DNA of 64,000 nt from positions 1 to 64,000 of the forward strand of contig JABFXY010000080.1 of assembly GCA_013361525.1 (NCBI GenBank), in the 5' to 3' direction. Positions within the stretch are counted from its first letter, which is position 1. Each line of letters opens with the position of its first letter. This document shows positions 1-8,560 of the stretch, in pieces. A program made the translations under genes and the position numbers. The stretch is from Polyangiaceae bacterium (lineage in GTDB: Bacteria; Myxococcota_A; Polyangia; Polyangiales; Polyangiaceae). The notes beneath the pieces were generated by a model, which was not told where the DNA came from, ran no database searches, and saw only the letters and a program-made list of their open reading frames with translations.

Positions 1-2
1 CC

Positions 3-341
3 GAGCTCCAACAGGAGATCGACAACCTAGAACGCCCTGGTCCGGTACGAGACAGATTCGTCCGCGACGCCTCGGCTTTCACCAAACCCGAGCTCATCCG
101 TCGGTCTGCGATTGAGTCTCTTCAGGCCCGCCTAGCCTGGAGAGCGATGAGGCAGTCTCCGGCCCGCTGCCTCCGTTGCGGCTCACACCGGATTAGCTAC
201 GTCCCGTGGAAAATCGGCGGCGACATTCAAGATATGCCGCACCCGTCGTGCAGTGGAATGCTGCAGTTTACCGGGCTCGGGCACGGAATTCCGGCCGGCG
301 CTGTGTATTCGGTGGAAGGCGAACGGTTACCGAGCAAGTGA
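3..341 (+). CDS. C-terminal part of an unidentified protein with paired Cys motifs
   Basis: The frame is open from the left edge of the window to a TGA at 339-341, so only the last 112 residues of a longer protein are present. The visible part begins with a charged, probably helical stretch (ELQQEIDNLERPG), then has CLRCGSH and later PHPSCSG. These cysteines could form a small zinc-binding site. It converges on the Ser/Thr kinase that ends 13 bases downstream on the other strand. The family is not recognised; a DNA- or metal-binding role is only a guess from the cysteines. Confidence 0.5.
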   Translation, partial: ELQQEIDNLERPGPVRDRFVRDASAFTKPELIRRSAIESLQARLAWRAMRQSPARCLRCGSHRISYVPWKIGGDIQDMPHPSCSGMLQFTGLGHGIPAGAVYSVEGERLPSK

Positions 342-353
342 GACCCGGCAATG

Positions 354-1421
354 CTACTTTTCGCCCTGCCCGCGGGGCCGCGGCGTGCGCAGCTCTTGTG
401 CAAACTGCGTCCTGCCCGTCGCGGCGGTCTCGGCGGTAGCCGACACCTCGCTGACCGCTGTAGTCGCCGCCCCCATGAACGCAATGGCCTCGTCCGGTGG
501 CGTCCCGTGCGTGGTGGACCACGCGTCGGTGAGTGTCGCTTTGACGATGGACGCCGCGATTCTTCCCTCTTCGCCGGCAAACGGCTCGAGACGTTCGGCG
601 AATGCTGCGACGCTCTTGAGCCGCCGCTCCGGCGCCTTCACGAGGCAAAGTGCGACCGTCTCACGGAGCGCGGGAACCTGCGCCCACGCGGCGTGTGCGA
701 GGTTCGGTTCGTCGTGGAGAATGCTCGTCAGCATCCGCATCCGCGTCGCGCCATCGAACGGCATCGTCCCAGTCACGAGCCAGTGCAACACGACGCCGAG
801 CGACCACACGTCGGTCCTGAAATCGACGTCCGGCGAGGACATCGCTTGCTCGGGCGACATGAACTCCGGTGTTCCCAATACCTGCCCGGCGCCTGTAATG
901 ACGGTATCGAAGTCGAGCGCCTTCGCAAGACCGAAGTCCACGAGCTTCGCGATGCACCTCGAGCCCGGTGCGCCCGTGACGAGAATGTTCGATGGTTTCA
1001 CGTCACGGTGAATGAGCCCGAAACGATGCGCCTCGGCCAGACCCGCAGCCGTCTGGAGCGCGAGATCGACCAAATGCGATAGATCGTGCCGCGCCCGCGC
1101 GTATTGCGAGAGCGGTATCCCTTGCAGATACTCCATGACAAGGAATGGCTCCCCCGACTCGAGCGAGCCAAAGTCCAGCGGACGACAAACGTACTCGCTG
1201 CGAAGCCGCGCGATCGCCCGCGCCTCTCGCTGAAGTCGTATATGCAGCTGTGCGCTCTGCTCCAACGGTGCGCGAATCACCTTGATCGCGACCGGCATAT
1301 CCAGCGACAAATGCCAAGCGAGGTAGACGGTCCCCATCCCTCCCTCGCCCAACAGGCCGTCCACGCGGAAGCGACCGAGAAGGACCTCCCCTCTTCTCAG
1401 CTTCGTTCCACCGATGGTCAT
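354..1421 (-). CDS. Serine/threonine protein kinase, soluble
   Basis: A Hanks-type kinase of 355 residues that transfers phosphate from ATP to Ser/Thr of target proteins in the cytoplasm. Visible motifs: Gly-rich loop GEGGMGTVYLA (about 25-35), ATP-binding Lys in VAIKVI (Lys47), catalytic HRDVKPSN (139-146), DFG (163-165), and GTPEFMSPEQ in the activation segment. The C-terminal 80 residues are Ala/Thr-rich with no membrane span. ATG at 1421. It is divergent from the FHA-type sigma54 activator starting at 1547, which makes that activator, or its FHA domain, a plausible phosphorylation partner; the partnership is inferred from position only. Confidence 0.95.
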   Translation of the reverse strand: MTIGGTKLRRGEVLLGRFRVDGLLGEGGMGTVYLAWHLSLDMPVAIKVIRAPLEQSAQLHIRLQREARAIARLRSEYVCRPLDFGSLESGEPFLVMEYLQGIPLSQYARARHDLSHLVDLALQTAAGLAEAHRFGLIHRDVKPSNILVTGAPGSRCIAKLVDFGLAKALDFDTVITGAGQVLGTPEFMSPEQAMSSPDVDFRTDVWSLGVVLHWLVTGTMPFDGATRMRMLTSILHDEPNLAHAAWAQVPALRETVALCLVKAPERRLKSVAAFAERLEPFAGEEGRIAASIVKATLTDAWSTTHGTPPDEAIAFMGAATTAVSEVSATAETAATGRTQFAQELRTPRPRGQGEK

Positions 1422-1546
1422 GACCGGCGCACCGGCGACGGAGCCTTCTGCGAAGACATGGCGAGACAGCGTAGTTCACGCTCGCAGCGGCCGTGAAGGG
1501 CAAAACGGCCATTCTCCCATAGGGGTCGGTATGGTAGGGGAGTTCC

Positions 1547-2929
1547 ATGCCGCGCCGGGACGGTCACCACGAGTCCACCATCTCGATGGCTGGCGCTTCC
1601 GTGGAGAGTGTTCGCAAAGGCGGTGTTGGGCTGGCTCTCCTGTATGCGCAGGATTTCGAGACGGTCGCGCCCGCTTTTCCCTTCATGGCGGATCGGGTCG
1701 TCCTCGGTCGCGATCCTGACGCGGGTGTTTGCATAGCGCAACGCGCCATATCGCGGCACCATGCCCATTTCCTGCGGCGAACGGACGCCGACTCGACGGT
1801 TTGGACCGTCGAGGACGCTCGAAGCCGCAATGGCACCTACGTCGGCGCTCGACGAATCGACGCTCCCACGCCACTGTTGCACGGGACGATCCTGCGCACC
1901 GGGGACGCCATTTTCATGTTCGTCGAGCGCGATATCGCGCAGTTCGCGCTCGACCACATCGACGGAACGCGGTTGTCGTCCGGGGGCGCTGCCTCGCCTC
2001 CGGCCGATCGTCCCGCCGGGCGCTGGCAGGTTGCGCGTGTCGCAGAAGCCCTCGCGCGCGTCGCCCGTTCACCCATCGCTGTCGCGATCCAGGGCGAGAC
2101 GGGCACCGGCAAAGAGATGTTTGCCGAATATCTGCACCGTGCAAGCGGCCGAAAAGGACCGTTGCGGGCCCTCAATTGTTCGGCGATCCCGGGTGCGCTG
2201 CTCGAAAGCGAGCTGTTCGGCTATCGCCGCGGCGCCTTCTCTGGCGCAGATCGCGACAAGATAGGGCTCGTGCAGTCCGCGGACGGCGGGACGCTGTTCT
2301 TGGACGAGATCGGTGACATGCCACTGGACGCGCAAGCGAAGCTCCTGCGTGTCCTTCAGTCGCGTGAAGTCCTGCCGCTCGGAGCGGTGCAACCGGAGCG
2401 CGTCGACATTCGCGTGGCGTGCGCGACACACCGCGACCTGCGCTCGGCCGTCGATGCCGGACGGTTTCGTGGTGACCTCTACGCTCGTCTCGCCGAGCTC
2501 ACCGTCACGTTGCCTCCGCTGCGCGACCGCAAGGAGGATATTTATCTTCTGACTCGCCTATTCATGAAAAAGCATGGCGCCGGCAATCACTTTCCTTCAT
2601 TGGGGTTCATGCAGGCGCTCTTGACCTATGATTTCCCCTTCAACGTGCGAGAGTTGGAGTCGCTCGTCAAACGCGCCGTCGCCTTCTGCGAGTCCGGGAC
2701 GCTCGAAGCCCGGCACCTCCCGGAGAACCTCCGCCCCGCGACCGTTGCGCCTGCACCCGATCAGCCGTTGGAGCAGCGCCCGTCGGAGCAGGAACTATCG
2801 CGTCTATTGAAGCTCCACCAGGGAAACGTCGCCGCCGTTGGTCGCACCTTGCAGAAAGCCCCCGCCCAGGTCCACCGGTGGATGAGGCGCTACGGGCTGG
2901 ATCCAGCGACCTTCCGTCCAAAGGCCTGA
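1547..2929 (+). CDS. FHA-domain sigma54-dependent activator (bEBP)
   Basis: A 460-residue bacterial enhancer-binding protein that should remodel sigma54-RNA polymerase with ATP hydrolysis. In order: N-terminal FHA domain (about 45-130, with GRDPDAG, SRHHAHF and RNGTYVG, the phosphothreonine-binding signature), then the AAA+ domain with Walker A GETGTGKE (183-190), loop GAFSGA (229-234, the sigma54-contacting GAFTGA motif with Ser for Thr) and Walker B GGTLFLDE, and last a Fis-type helix-turn-helix (GNVAAVGRTL...VHRWMRRYG). AGGGGAG seven bases upstream supports the ATG at 1547. The FHA domain in place of a receiver means input from a Ser/Thr kinase; one lies on each side of the gene. Confidence 0.95.
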   Translation: MPRRDGHHESTISMAGASVESVRKGGVGLALLYAQDFETVAPAFPFMADRVVLGRDPDAGVCIAQRAISRHHAHFLRRTDADSTVWTVEDARSRNGTYVGARRIDAPTPLLHGTILRTGDAIFMFVERDIAQFALDHIDGTRLSSGGAASPPADRPAGRWQVARVAEALARVARSPIAVAIQGETGTGKEMFAEYLHRASGRKGPLRALNCSAIPGALLESELFGYRRGAFSGADRDKIGLVQSADGGTLFLDEIGDMPLDAQAKLLRVLQSREVLPLGAVQPERVDIRVACATHRDLRSAVDAGRFRGDLYARLAELTVTLPPLRDRKEDIYLLTRLFMKKHGAGNHFPSLGFMQALLTYDFPFNVRELESLVKRAVAFCESGTLEARHLPENLRPATVAPAPDQPLEQRPSEQELSRLLKLHQGNVAAVGRTLQKAPAQVHRWMRRYGLDPATFRPKA

Positions 2930-2954
2930 AAGAGCGGAACGTCAGTCGCGACGC

Positions 2955-4271
2955 ATGCCCCGTCCCGGTCTCAACGCGACAGCCGAACCCGGAGCGCTCA
3001 TCGCGGGCCGCTACCGGCTCGAGCACACGCTCGGGCGCGGTGCACTCGGGGTCGTCTATTGCGCGTCGGTCATCGGTACCAGCCAAAAGGTTGCATTGAA
3101 GCTCATGGCCGGCGCGGTCGCCGGCGACTTCCGCGTTGCGCAGCGGATGGAACGCGAAGCGCGCATCGCGTCGGGACTGCGTCACCCGAGCACCGTCCGC
3201 GTTCTCGATTTTGGCCGGGCCGACAACGGCCTGCCGTTCATTGTCCTCGAGCTCCTCGAGGGTGAGACACTTCAAACGGCGCTCTCGAAGGGTCGGCTTC
3301 CCGAGCGCGAGGCTGTTGCGACCATAACCGCGGTCCTCGGATCACTCGCCGAGGCGCACGCCGCTGGCATCGTGCACCGCGACGTAAAGCCGTCGAATGT
3401 CTTCCTCTGCCACGGAGCATCTCGAGTCGCCAAGCTCCTCGACTTTGGCGTTGCGCGCCCGCCCCCATCGGCCGGTCATTCCGCGCTCACCGATGAGGGC
3501 GACATCGTCGGAACTCCCGCCTACATGTCTCCGGAGCAGGTCGACGGCGCCCCCGTCTCGCCCGCGAGCGACGTGTATGCCGCGGCGCTCCTGTTTGCCG
3601 AAATGCTTACAGGCGATCGCGTCTACCGCGCCTCTGCCAAAGCGATCTGTCTCGACAAGCTGCGGGGAGAACCACCGCCCTTCGCGAATGAGCTCAAATC
3701 CTCCCGATGGTGGCCGATTTTGCTTCGCGCTACGGCCCTCCGGCCCGAAATGCGATTTGTCGACGCGGGGGCCATGCTCGCCGAGGTGCGCCGGATCGGT
3801 CGCCGTCGGCCCTCGCCTCGCCTCGTCGCCTTGGCCGCGGCCACCTTGCTTTGTGGCGGCGCGCTCGTCCTTGGGTGGAGCGCAATGGTGGCTCCATCGA
3901 AGAGCCGGTCGTCCGCAAGCACCGCGAGCGCTCACCCGCCTTGCCACGACCCCGACTCGATAACGCCCGAGGATATCGCAGCGCTCTTTCCCGACTACGA
4001 AGCGAGGTTCGACCGCCCCATACCCACATTGCAGACCGTCGACCTCGTCCAAAACCGCCGGGTCGTCGGCGGACTCAGCATTGCAACGGTCCAACTACAA
4101 CCGGCCGATCCCAACCCCGAGGGGACGATGCGGGAGATTGCCCGCACCGCGGTAGGCCAGTCCAATCAGTTCGACATGAACCAGCCCATCATCGGCAAAA
4201 CGCGAATCATCTACACAGGCGGCCTGACGAAGGCCGACTACGAGACGCTGATACAGGGGATGTGCCGATAG
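2955..4271 (+). CDS. Serine/threonine protein kinase with one membrane span and a C-terminal sensor region
   Basis: A 438-residue Hanks-type kinase. The kinase domain fills about residues 15-270, with LGRGALGVVY (P-loop; Ala replaces Met of the common GGMG), ALKLM (catalytic Lys), HRDVKPSNVFL, LDFGVARP and GTPAYMSPEQ. A hydrophobic segment around 280-305 (LVALAAATLLCGGALVLGW) is a likely membrane span. It is followed by about 130 residues that would lie outside the membrane and begin with a Ser/Ala-rich linker. The gene follows the FHA-bEBP gene by 25 bases on the same strand, so the two are probably co-transcribed and could form one relay. The ligand of the outer domain is unknown. Confidence 0.93.
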   Translation: MPRPGLNATAEPGALIAGRYRLEHTLGRGALGVVYCASVIGTSQKVALKLMAGAVAGDFRVAQRMEREARIASGLRHPSTVRVLDFGRADNGLPFIVLELLEGETLQTALSKGRLPEREAVATITAVLGSLAEAHAAGIVHRDVKPSNVFLCHGASRVAKLLDFGVARPPPSAGHSALTDEGDIVGTPAYMSPEQVDGAPVSPASDVYAAALLFAEMLTGDRVYRASAKAICLDKLRGEPPPFANELKSSRWWPILLRATALRPEMRFVDAGAMLAEVRRIGRRRPSPRLVALAAATLLCGGALVLGWSAMVAPSKSRSSASTASAHPPCHDPDSITPEDIAALFPDYEARFDRPIPTLQTVDLVQNRRVVGGLSIATVQLQPADPNPEGTMREIARTAVGQSNQFDMNQPIIGKTRIIYTGGLTKADYETLIQGMCR

Positions 4272-4339
4272 CATCGTCGACTCAGCGGTCGACGCGTGGA
4301 GGCAGGTAGACGCCTCCACACCTCGAGCCGGTCCATCAC

Positions 4340-5362
4340 TCAGCGCTTCGCGGGCATACCCTTTTCGGGGTGCAGCTTGTACTGCAGGGTTGTCGTCTCC
4401 CCCGAGGTCAAGGTCGACTTGCGGTTGTCGGCGGGCCCTTTGGGCTCCACACACGGGTCGTCCACGTCGTCGAACAGGGCCAGCACGTCGTGCGCGCCCT
4501 CGTGCACCTCGAAGTGGAGGTGATCCATCGCTGCGACGCCTACCATTCCCATCGTGCCGAGGAGCGTGCCACGCTCGACGATGTCCCCGACTTCGACTGC
4601 GACCTGATCCGTCGCAAAGTGGAGATATCGGGCAACGGATCCGTCCTGATGACGAATGTAGACTAGGTTGTTGTTGCAAGTCTGCTCGACTGGGCAGCTC
4701 TCGGAATACTCTTCTTGGACGTCGATGACCACGCCGCGCCGGGCTGCGAGCACCGGATCGGCCACCGCGGACAGAGCACCCTCGAAGTCGTACGCGTAGT
4801 CACCGTCGTGCGAAATGAGGCCGAAGTTGCCCTGAACGGTGTAGTGACTGCCCTGGTACGGCAAGAGGTAGAACGAGTCCACGGGCTTGTCGATATCCTG
4901 GCACATCGCGACGGTGTCGCGCACGATGGGGGGCACCGAGCACGTATAGGTGAAGGATTCCCCCGTGACGAAGTTCGAGCCTTCGACCCGCGGGTACCGA
5001 AGCGCGGACATCTCCAGAGCGCCGACGTGCCGAAGGAGCTGGAGCCGGGCCAGATCCTCGTCCGTGGACTCGAAAGCGAAGAGGGAGAACCGGTCGTCGC
5101 GATGAACGGCGAAGAAGTCGGACGAGCCGAGCTCTCCATAATACGGGAACGTGCTCTGGTAGAACGCCACGGTCGAGCCGTCGGGCATCGTGGTTTCGCC
5201 CACCTTCTCCGGGATCCGGGCGTACGCTTTGAAGCTCCCGTCCCAGTCGGAGATTGCCGGGCTCAGCGTCATGTCGACGGCGCGGCTGGACTGCCACGTT
5301 CCTGCCTCCGCGTGACGATCGTTGATGGTGAATTGGTTATATTGATAGTCGACCTGGCACAT
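4340..5362 (-). CDS. M23-family metallopeptidase, C-terminal part (split by in-frame TGA)
   Basis: This 340-residue piece carries a lysostaphin-type peptidase domain (M23), which cuts peptide cross-links in peptidoglycan in the cell envelope. Zinc-site motifs are visible: SHDGDYAYDF (HxxxxxxD-like), then RYLHF and DHLHFEVHEG (HxH), preceded by GVVIDVQEEY. The open frame continues upstream of the ATG at 5362 for 24 more codons to a TGA at 5437-5435. Beyond that, the same frame is the N-terminal lipoprotein part described next. The pieces together would be a protein of about 668 residues. Whether the downstream piece is translated alone from 5362 is doubtful, as it would lack a signal peptide. 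Confidence 0.82.
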   Translation of the reverse strand: MCQVDYQYNQFTINDRHAEAGTWQSSRAVDMTLSPAISDWDGSFKAYARIPEKVGETTMPDGSTVAFYQSTFPYYGELGSSDFFAVHRDDRFSLFAFESTDEDLARLQLLRHVGALEMSALRYPRVEGSNFVTGESFTYTCSVPPIVRDTVAMCQDIDKPVDSFYLLPYQGSHYTVQGNFGLISHDGDYAYDFEGALSAVADPVLAARRGVVIDVQEEYSESCPVEQTCNNNLVYIRHQDGSVARYLHFATDQVAVEVGDIVERGTLLGTMGMVGVAAMDHLHFEVHEGAHDVLALFDDVDDPCVEPKGPADNRKSTLTSGETTTLQYKLHPEKGMPAKR

Positions 5363-5434
5363 CGTCCCGGCCGGGACGAAACGGATGACTTGCTCCTGCT
5401 CCGCGCCGATGGGGACGTCGGAGCACGCCGCGTC

Positions 5435-6349
5435 TCAGGCTCGGAGCATGGGCCGAAACCGAACGACGGCGCCGAATTCCAGGTCGAGGTCGGGAAAGGG
5501 AACATCACCGCCGGCTTCGACGAAGGGGATGTGCTTCGTAGACGGCAAAATCCCGTCTTTTTCGGCGTACTCAATCTCCAGCGCGGCACCCAACTGAAAC
5601 CACGTACCGTCTTCGTACCAGATATCCGTGCACGAGCTGTCGACGGCCAACTGGTGCCCCTCGTCGAGAGTCGACACTGGCGAGGCCACGCTCAATTGAT
5701 AACCCTCGAAGGAGTGGACGACGCGCGGGCCGAGCTTGTCGAATGTGGTCACGCCGACCTGCACGCATCCTTCATGAGGTCCCCCGCCGCCCGACCCGCC
5801 TCCCGGTCCCGGGATGAGGCCGGCGGGTTGCCAGTCGTCGGGCTGATCCCATGTCGGGCGCTTCTTGCTCGCGCATACCTCGATCGTGGCCCGTTCCGCG
5901 GCCTCCAGAAGGCCTCGATCCGCACCTCGGCTCGCAAAGGCGGACAGGAGCGACCGCATCTGACCATGGGTCGTGCAAAGCGCACGTTCCGGTATCGGCG
6001 CGGTCGAGCTCGCCGCGCTGCGTACGCCGTCGATGAGCACATTCAGCTCGGGAGCGTTCGCGGTGCCGACCGTCGCGCCCAACCTCTCGAGCGAGAAGGC
6101 GAGCGTGGACAGCGAACGGCTCAGATCTTCCGGCGCAGTGCCTGCCGTAGCCTCCGCGACGAGCGCCGGTGGATCCGCGTGCTGCCCGAGATCAGGGTCA
6201 CCTGCGGCTGAGCCGAGATCCCCGCGTTCGTCGGAACCGGCCGTCTGCAGATCGCTCGGAGAACCCAGATCCGCATCTTCCAGGTTCGACTCGTCGCTAC
6301 ATCCCAATAGGATCGTCGGCAATGCCAAGGTCAGAATGAGGAATCGCAT
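5435..6349 (-). CDS. N-terminal part of the M23 lipoprotein, ends at an in-frame TGA
   Basis: A 304-residue piece with a lipoprotein signal (MRFLILTLALPTILLGC, lipobox LLGC), then an acidic Asp/Glu-rich linker, an Ala-rich helical region, a Gly-rich spacer (PGPGGGSGGGGP) and a beta-rich region. It stops at TGA 5437-5435. The next codons in the same frame run without another stop into the M23 peptidase part. A CGA to TGA transition (Arg to stop) would explain the break, since the sequence reads RPMLRA-stop-DAACSDVP. It is either a broken gene, a base-calling error, or a readthrough case. Confidence 0.75.
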   Translation of the reverse strand: MRFLILTLALPTILLGCSDESNLEDADLGSPSDLQTAGSDERGDLGSAAGDPDLGQHADPPALVAEATAGTAPEDLSRSLSTLAFSLERLGATVGTANAPELNVLIDGVRSAASSTAPIPERALCTTHGQMRSLLSAFASRGADRGLLEAAERATIEVCASKKRPTWDQPDDWQPAGLIPGPGGGSGGGGPHEGCVQVGVTTFDKLGPRVVHSFEGYQLSVASPVSTLDEGHQLAVDSSCTDIWYEDGTWFQLGAALEIEYAEKDGILPSTKHIPFVEAGGDVPFPDLDLEFGAVVRFRPMLRA

Positions 6350-6589
6350 CCAATACTCCTTCTTTCACGTCGAAGCGTCGCGCCGGGTCGGCGGCCCCGT
6401 TTCATAAAAAAGGGGTCTCGAGCCCGACGAACGGTCGTATTGGCAACCGGCGTGCCGGCTCCTCTACACGCGGGGAGGCGGTTTTCGGCGTGAATCGAGG
6501 GGGTGTCGAGCGGTGAAGGAGCTTGGGTATCGAATCATGTTACGAAACACGTTCGGTACCCTACGTATGCAACGAGATGGGTGGCGAAC

Positions 6590-7258
6590 TCACGCTTCGT
6601 GCGGAACGAGCCGGCGCGCGACCCGACATCGGCGTGCGCTGGTGTCGACTCCGATGGCGTCCAGTCCGAGCTCGTTGGCGATCGCGAGGACAGTCCCGTT
6701 CCCGCAGAAAGGGTCGACCACGAGACGGCTGCCGATCTCCTCCTTCACGAAGCGACACGCGTCGCGGCACGCCGCTTCGCCCATTGCCTTCTTGAAGCTC
6801 ATGAATCCTGCGTCGGGCAACACGTCGACACCGATGTGGCGCACCGGAGCGCGACCGCTAGCGCCGAAACAAAGCATATGTGAATACGTCGCTCGCCCGG
6901 TGACCTCGGTCCCCGCCGGGTGGCGACAGACGATCTTGTGCCAGAGCAGATCGGCCGCTTCGAGGTCCGCACCACATCGAACGAGGTGCGCCTTGTCGAG
7001 CCACACGCCGCGGTGGCGGATGTCGCTCTGAAAGAAAATCGCGACCCCGTCGCGGCCCACCCACCGGATGACCGCGCGCGCCGCGCCGACGAACCACGCG
7101 CGCCAAACATCGAAGTCCATCTCGGGGATTTCCGACACGTCGGGAAGAGACGTGATGACACTCGCGTTCGGCGGAGCGGGGGTCGATGCGAGCCAGGTGA
7201 TGGCGTCGCCGTGGACGACGGTTCGAGACGGGGAGCGGGGAGCCGTTGCGTCCTCCAT
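6590..7258 (-). CDS. Small SAM-dependent DNA methyltransferase-like protein
   Basis: A 222-residue protein with the motif order of beta-class N4/N6 amino-methyltransferases. A VITSLPDVSE segment (residues 34-43) sits where the catalytic motif IV (S/D-P-P-Y/W) is expected, and VDPFCGNGTVLA (181-192) is a textbook motif I for SAM binding near the C-terminus, followed by AIGVDTS. There is no separate target-recognition domain, and motif IV is TSLPD rather than SPPY, so the substrate may not be DNA. No restriction enzyme gene is adjacent. ATG at 7258. Confidence 0.78.
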   Translation of the reverse strand: MEDATAPRSPSRTVVHGDAITWLASTPAPPNASVITSLPDVSEIPEMDFDVWRAWFVGAARAVIRWVGRDGVAIFFQSDIRHRGVWLDKAHLVRCGADLEAADLLWHKIVCRHPAGTEVTGRATYSHMLCFGASGRAPVRHIGVDVLPDAGFMSFKKAMGEAACRDACRFVKEEIGSRLVVDPFCGNGTVLAIANELGLDAIGVDTSARRCRVARRLVPHEA

Positions 7259-7329
7259 GCGCGGCGACCTTACGCCTTTCGGTGCGATGCTGGCTCACCG
7301 CTAGATGGTGAGCTGCACCTATAACGTCT

Positions 7330-7716
7330 TCAGCGAAGCGGACGAACGACGCGGTCGAGGACGCGGTCGGTGAAGCCTTCGAGGTCGTCGCTCAGCGCGG
7401 CGTGTGCGGCGGAGGTCTGAATCGTGGTGCTGCGCGGCGCGACGAGCCAGCGCCACCGTTCGCGCGGAGAGAGCTCGCCGATCGGGCCTGCCTGCTCGCC
7501 GCCTCGACAGACTTGTTCGAATGCCTCGAGGTGACGGCGAATCTCGTCCACATCGACATTGGGGGCGAGGGTCTTGAGGCGCTGCTCGTCGAGCGCAAGC
7601 CGCAGATGCAGCTGCGCGCGCGCTTCGCAAAAGTAGGCGACACCGACGTTGACGAACTCTTCGCGCTCGACGTGCGGCACGACCCGCACGATCGCGTACT
7701 CAAAGACGACGCGCAC
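7330..7716 (-). CDS. DUF3037 family protein, partner of HipA-like kinase
   Basis: 128 residues from a GTG at 7716, chosen because AGGAGG lies 6-8 bases upstream and the family normally begins right at the motif seen here (VVFEYAIVRVVPHVEREEFVNVGV). A longer reading from 7800 would add Ser-rich sequence that is only the shadow of the upstream gene. The start lies inside the last codons of the HipA-like gene (17-base overlap), so the two are translationally coupled. DUF3037 genes are often found directly after such HipA-like genes. The biochemical role is unknown. Confidence 0.85.
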   Translation of the reverse strand: MRVVFEYAIVRVVPHVEREEFVNVGVAYFCEARAQLHLRLALDEQRLKTLAPNVDVDEIRRHLEAFEQVCRGGEQAGPIGELSPRERWRWLVAPRSTTIQTSAAHAALSDDLEGFTDRVLDRVVRPLR

Positions 7717-8482
7717 GGTCGGCCTCCTCGGTGATGCGGGGGAGCGCATCGCGACGCGCGACGAGGAACTCGACGTAAGCGCGGCGTCGCGATTCGACAC
7801 CGTCGAAGCCGTCGTCGCGCGACAGCCAGGCGTCGGGGACGCGGCTGCAGATGCGCTCGAACGCTTCGGGCGTCAGGGCGGACGTCAATTGGTCCATCGC
7901 CTCCTCGAGCTTGGTCGCCCACCGCAACAGCACGTGACTGCGCACATCGGTGAATGGATCCGCCGCGTCGGAGAGCACGTCGCTCGGGGTCCAACCGTGG
8001 TGAACGTAAAGGCAAGCACCGTGGTCGATCATCCACAGCCGTCGATGCCACGATAGGAGGTTTGGATTGCGCGGCGTGCGATCCACATTCATCACGAACG
8101 AGTCGAAGAGCACGATGCGTGAGGCGAGCAGCGGATCGGGTGCCGGCCCCGCGAGCGGATCGAAGGTGATGCTGCCGGGCAAGTAATCCATACCCAGGTT
8201 CAAGCCCGTGCTCGCCTCGAGCGGCAGCGCGATCTCCGGGTCGGGCTCCGCCGTGGCGAGCGACGCGTCCACGTCGACGAAAACCAGATCCGGCACCGGC
8301 AAGCCCGCGACCCTCGCGAGCTCACCACCGACGAGCTCGGCGACGAGAGCCTTTTCGCCCTGCGCCGCGCCGCGAAGCTTGACGACGTAAAAGCCGAGAT
8401 CGTCCGCTTCCACGAGGGCAGGCACCGAGCCGCCCTCACGAAACGGCATGACGTAGCGGGTCACTGTGACCGTCCGAAGCAT
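7700..8482 (-). CDS. HipA-like kinase
   Basis: 260 residues with a HipA-type protein kinase fold. A conserved VVKLRG (nucleotide-binding Lys) is followed by AELVGGELARVAGLPVP. The catalytic loop is FDSFVMNVDRTPRNPNLL (Asp and Asn in the HRD-like motif), and WMIDHGACLY supplies the metal-binding Asp. HipA kinases phosphorylate aminoacyl-tRNA synthetases in toxin-antitoxin pairs, but this family is the shorter stand-alone type and no HipB antitoxin gene is present; the partner is the DUF3037 gene instead. A perfect 12-bp palindrome sits 17 bases before the ATG. Confidence 0.88.
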   Translation of the reverse strand: MLRTVTVTRYVMPFREGGSVPALVEADDLGFYVVKLRGAAQGEKALVAELVGGELARVAGLPVPDLVFVDVDASLATAEPDPEIALPLEASTGLNLGMDYLPGSITFDPLAGPAPDPLLASRIVLFDSFVMNVDRTPRNPNLLSWHRRLWMIDHGACLYVHHGWTPSDVLSDAADPFTDVRSHVLLRWATKLEEAMDQLTSALTPEAFERICSRVPDAWLSRDDGFDGVESRRRAYVEFLVARRDALPRITEEADRARRL

Positions 8483-8498
8483 TGGGCGGCGGAGGTTA

Positions 8499-8510
8499 CA
8501 CCAATTGGTG
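8499..8510. promoter_or_regulatory. Perfect 12-bp palindrome upstream of the HipA-like gene
   Basis: CACCAATTGGTG lies 16 bases before the start codon at 8482, in the short gap between the HxlR gene and the HipA-like gene. A perfect palindrome in this place is a possible operator for the HipA-like/DUF3037 pair. No cognate regulator can be named. Confidence 0.35.
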
Positions 8511-8560
8511 CGCCGACGGTGGGCGGGAGCGGAAACCGTCGTATTCGCTCCTCGAGCGTT

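Noticed and set aside
5435..5437. Selenocysteine at the in-frame TGA
   Set aside because: No Cys/Sec-type active site is expected at that place in the M23 lipoprotein and no convincing downstream stem-loop was seen.
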